This document shows positions 42,396-44,649 of a stretch of DNA of 44,649 bases, one piece after another (within the stretch, counting starts at the first letter, position 1; each line of letters starts with the position of its first letter). The translations under genes were made by a program, and so were the position numbers. Under the pieces are notes generated by a model. The model ran no database searches, was not told the origin of the DNA, and saw only the letters and a list, made by a program, of their open reading frames with translations. The stretch comes from Lachnospiraceae bacterium UBA7160 (GTDB taxonomy: Bacteria > Bacillota > Clostridia > Lachnospirales > Lachnospiraceae), in contig DKWE01000002.1 in assembly GCA_002491565.1 (NCBI GenBank), forward strand, positions 1-44,649, given 5' to 3'.

Positions 42396-43331
42396 TTATG
42401 ATTTTTCACGATACGCAAGGGGAGTACAATGATACATTTCTTTAAACGATTTTGAAAAATAACTGTTATCATCAAAACCGCATAGTTCGCATATTTGCCC
42501 AATAGAGTAATTTGTATTCCTGATCATATAAGCTGCATTTTGTAATTTGTAATTTTTAAGGTACTTAATAGGGGACTGACCAATAATGGACCGGAAAGAC
42601 CGCATGGCCTCTGTTTTGCTGACAGAGGCTACTTGGGCAAGGTCCTCTAACATAATTTTTTCTCTGTAATGAGAATGGATATAATTCAGAATGAGCTGCA
42701 CCCGGTTTTCCTGTACGTAGTTGTAGTTGTTGTCGTTATGATCGTAGATTATATTTTCGGGTAAATGGATCAGGATGCGGAATATATTAGAAAGCTCATT
42801 TCTTACTATGATTTCATAATCGGGCGTTTCTGAATAGACAGCATCCCAGATATTTGATATCAAAGACAGCAGCCTTGGATAGTTATTGTCGTTTGGTCTC
42901 AATGTGTAATCTCTTAAATTGTTGTTGCTGAGTATGGGCAATAGATATTTTGTGTAAAAGATACTGTCCTTATCTCCGGCAATTACAGAACCATCAAATG
43001 TTATAGACTTAAAGACAGAATTATGCGGCGAGTCATCGTTATACATGGAATGGAGCACATTAGAATTTATAAAGAATATATCTCCGGTTTTTAAACGATA
43101 TTTCCGGTTTCCGCAGCCTACATTCACAGTGCCGTCTGTGACGAAGCCAATTTCAAATTCTTTGTGCCAATGCCAGTTTACATAATTATTTGTGACATCA
43201 TCCAGATAAATTGCAACCGGGAAATTAGGGGAGCCTTGCAAGCCGGTTTCGTCTATTTGGGGCATGGTACTTGTGTCAGTTGAATGTATTCTATTTTCTT
43301 TGGATAATGAAAAGCATTCGGAAATAGCCAT
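42396..43331 (-). CDS. AraC family regulator with N-terminal cupin domain
   Basis: The 311-residue protein has a cupin-like sensor domain (about 35-130; WHWHKEFEIGFVTDGTVNV, and FFINSNVLHS) and a C-terminal double helix-turn-helix (about 212-308; LEDLAQVASVSKTEAMRSF, YSIGQICELCGFDDNSYFSK). Such regulators usually bind a sugar and activate the divergent genes. AAAGGAG lies seven bases before its ATG. It is divergent from DUF1349 and the MFS transporter, which are the likely targets. Confidence 0.93.
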   Translation of the reverse strand: MAISECFSLSKENRIHSTDTSTMPQIDETGLQGSPNFPVAIYLDDVTNNYVNWHWHKEFEIGFVTDGTVNVGCGNRKYRLKTGDIFFINSNVLHSMYNDDSPHNSVFKSITFDGSVIAGDKDSIFYTKYLLPILSNNNLRDYTLRPNDNNYPRLLSLISNIWDAVYSETPDYEIIVRNELSNIFRILIHLPENIIYDHNDNNYNYVQENRVQLILNYIHSHYREKIMLEDLAQVASVSKTEAMRSFRSIIGQSPIKYLKNYKLQNAAYMIRNTNYSIGQICELCGFDDNSYFSKSFKEMYHCTPLAYREKS

Positions 43332-43470
43332 AAAGAAACTCCTTTGGTAATATTATTATAATTTTTGGGCAAATTATTCTATACATTCGCTTGTAAACGG
43401 TGTTATTATTATATCGCATTTTATGCGCACCTGCAATTTTTTTTGGAAAAACGATAGGAAGGGAGAAAAA

Positions 43471-44079
43471 ATGATGGTTGATTACGGGAATTTTAAATGG
43501 CTAAATGAAGGAGAAATGAAAATCGAAGAGGATAAAATTGTTATGAAAGCGCCGCCGCTTACGGATTTCTTCTGCGGAGGAACGACGGAAAGTGAAGAAG
43601 GGGTTTTGCCGCAATCACTGTGCAATGCTCCGTATTATTACACGGAAATAGAAGAGGATTTTGTGCTTCAGGCAAAGGTATCTCATGATTTCAAAGATAC
43701 CTATGATTCCGCGTCGATTATGGTCATGCAGGATAAGAATAACTGGGCGAAGTGCTGTTTTGAACTTACAGATTTCGGCACTCATGCAGCTGTCAGTGTT
43801 GTTACTAAAAATGGTCAGTCGGATGATGCGAATGGGTGCAATATTGATGGGCAGAATGCGGTCTGGCTGAAGGTATGCCGGGCAGGGAGCGAATTCTCGT
43901 TCCACTATTCGCTGGATGGGGAGAAGTATTATATGACCCGTTACTTTACGCTCCCGAACGTGAGCAAAATTAAGGTGGGCTTATTAGCTCAGGCGCCAAC
44001 CGGAAATGGCGGAGACAGAATATATGAACATCTGAGCATTGAGCATAGAACTGTAAAAAATATTCGAGTGGGAAACTGA
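43471..44079 (+). CDS. DUF1349 domain protein (concanavalin-like fold)
   Basis: The 202-residue protein fits DUF1349, with TDFFCGGTTESEEGVLPQS near the start and DSASIMVMQDKNNWAKCCFE (about 75-94) and VWLKVCRAGSEFSFHYSLDG (about 130-149) as typical strands. The family has a lectin/glucanase-like jelly-roll and is often found in sugar-use loci; its function is unclear. There is no signal peptide. The ATG at 43471 (or 43474) follows GGAAGGGAG. The MFS gene starts one base after its stop. Confidence 0.85.
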   Translation: MMVDYGNFKWLNEGEMKIEEDKIVMKAPPLTDFFCGGTTESEEGVLPQSLCNAPYYYTEIEEDFVLQAKVSHDFKDTYDSASIMVMQDKNNWAKCCFELTDFGTHAAVSVVTKNGQSDDANGCNIDGQNAVWLKVCRAGSEFSFHYSLDGEKYYMTRYFTLPNVSKIKVGLLAQAPTGNGGDRIYEHLSIEHRTVKNIRVGN

Positions 44080-44080
44080 T

Positions 44081-44649
44081 ATGGAAAACAAGAAGATATA
44101 CAGAAAAACATTACTGGCATGTTATTTGGGATTTGTCACACAAGCGATCTGTGCAAACTTTGTACCACTGCTTTTCTTAACCTTTTACACTACATATGGA
44201 ATATCTTTCAGTAAACTTGCGCTGATTTCTACCTGCTTCTTTTTTACACAGCTTGTTGTGGATTTTATATGTGCAGGAGTAGTAGATAAAATAGGATATC
44301 GAATCTGTATTGTTACGGCAGAGATAACATCAGGGCTTGGACTTTTGGGCCTTGCCGTACTACCTGATTTCTGTCCGTCCCCTTTTATCGGAATCCTCCT
44401 ATGTGTCATAGTATATGCGATTGGAAGTGGTATGACGGAGGTTCTGGGAAGTCCCATTATTGAGGCATGTCCTTTTGAAAATAAAGAAGGAATGATGAGT
44501 CTGTTACATTCCTTTTATTGTTGGGGATCTGTGGGCGTGATCCTTGTATCGACCGTATTCTTTGAAATAGTCGGAGTTGATAACTGGAGAATTCTTGCAG
44601 TGATATGGGCAGTGATTCCGCTTTATAATATTTTCAATTTTTTGACATG
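44081..44649 (+). CDS. MFS transporter, 3' end cut by the window
   Basis: The first 189 residues are visible and contain about five to six membrane helices. The loop DKIGYR between helices 2 and 3 is the MFS motif A position. It starts one base after the DUF1349 stop, in the same operon. With an AraC regulator opposite, it probably imports a sugar or its derivative (inference). The rest lies beyond 44649. Confidence 0.85.
   Translation, partial: MENKKIYRKTLLACYLGFVTQAICANFVPLLFLTFYTTYGISFSKLALISTCFFFTQLVVDFICAGVVDKIGYRICIVTAEITSGLGLLGLAVLPDFCPSPFIGILLCVIVYAIGSGMTEVLGSPIIEACPFENKEGMMSLLHSFYCWGSVGVILVSTVFFEIVGVDNWRILAVIWAVIPLYNIFNFLT

Noticed and set aside
36228..44649. Integrated mobile element or conjugative transposon
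   Set aside because: Composition suggests transfer, but no integrase, transposase, relaxase or attachment-site repeat was found; the only direct repeat is 11 bp at 40571-40607.

Overview
The window looks like part of a chromosome of a gut-type Clostridia, most likely Lachnospiraceae. This rests on gene content (SepF next to YggS and an S4-domain YlmH protein, Bce-type peptide-sensing modules, kinases with BspA-like leucine-rich ectodomains), strong AGGAGG ribosome binding sites and sigma-A promoters. No rRNA, tRNA, transposase, integrase or CRISPR array was seen. The first 36 kb is moderately GC-rich; from about 36.1 kb to the end it is visibly AT-richer and made of small accessory genes.

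Layout. (1) 0.1-7.4 kb: a DUF378 membrane protein on the minus strand, then a housekeeping run on the plus strand: HlyD-like membrane protein, yggS, sepF, ylmH, aroB, lspA and an RluD-type pseudouridine synthase. (2) 7.5-9.5 kb: a TtcA-like tRNA thiolase (minus), then dtd and an HNH nuclease with a C-terminal membrane segment. (3) 9.7-24.9 kb: the most interesting part, an uninterrupted phospho-signalling island. It holds an unknown helical protein, a membrane-anchored FHA protein with a degenerate trypsin-like ectodomain, a PrsW-type intramembrane protease fused to FHA, a Ser/Thr kinase with a degenerate FHA tail, a zinc-finger FHA protein, two PP2C phosphatases alternating with two transmembrane kinases carrying leucine-rich ectodomains, a soluble kinase, and a zinc-ribbon protein that is only the N-lobe of a dead kinase. 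Two copies of one promoter-like element (near 11.0 and 15.3 kb) probably start its two main transcripts, and a long hairpin terminator closes it. (4) 25-31 kb: UvrD/PcrA-like helicase, glgA, an FGGY sugar kinase behind a palindromic operator, and an XRE regulator with a zinc ribbon. (5) 31.4-36.0 kb, minus strand: a complete BceRSAB-type antimicrobial peptide sensing and transport module whose response regulator has a shortened receiver domain. (6) 36.2-44.6 kb: GNAT, DUF3784-like, P-loop kinase, MarR-MATE efflux operon with visible operators, nitroreductase, a GNAT plus metallo-beta-lactamase-fold operon behind a leader-peptide attenuator, and an AraC regulator divergent from DUF1349 and MFS genes (the last cut by the window end).

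How it may work together. In the island, extracellular cues would be read by leucine-rich ectodomains, passed to cytosolic kinases, reset by the paired PP2C enzymes, and read out by FHA domains that sit on a membrane-bound pseudo-protease, an intramembrane protease and soluble adaptors. The domain assignments come from visible motifs. The wiring, and any link from phosphothreonine to intramembrane proteolysis, is inference. No effector of the pathway is obvious in the window.
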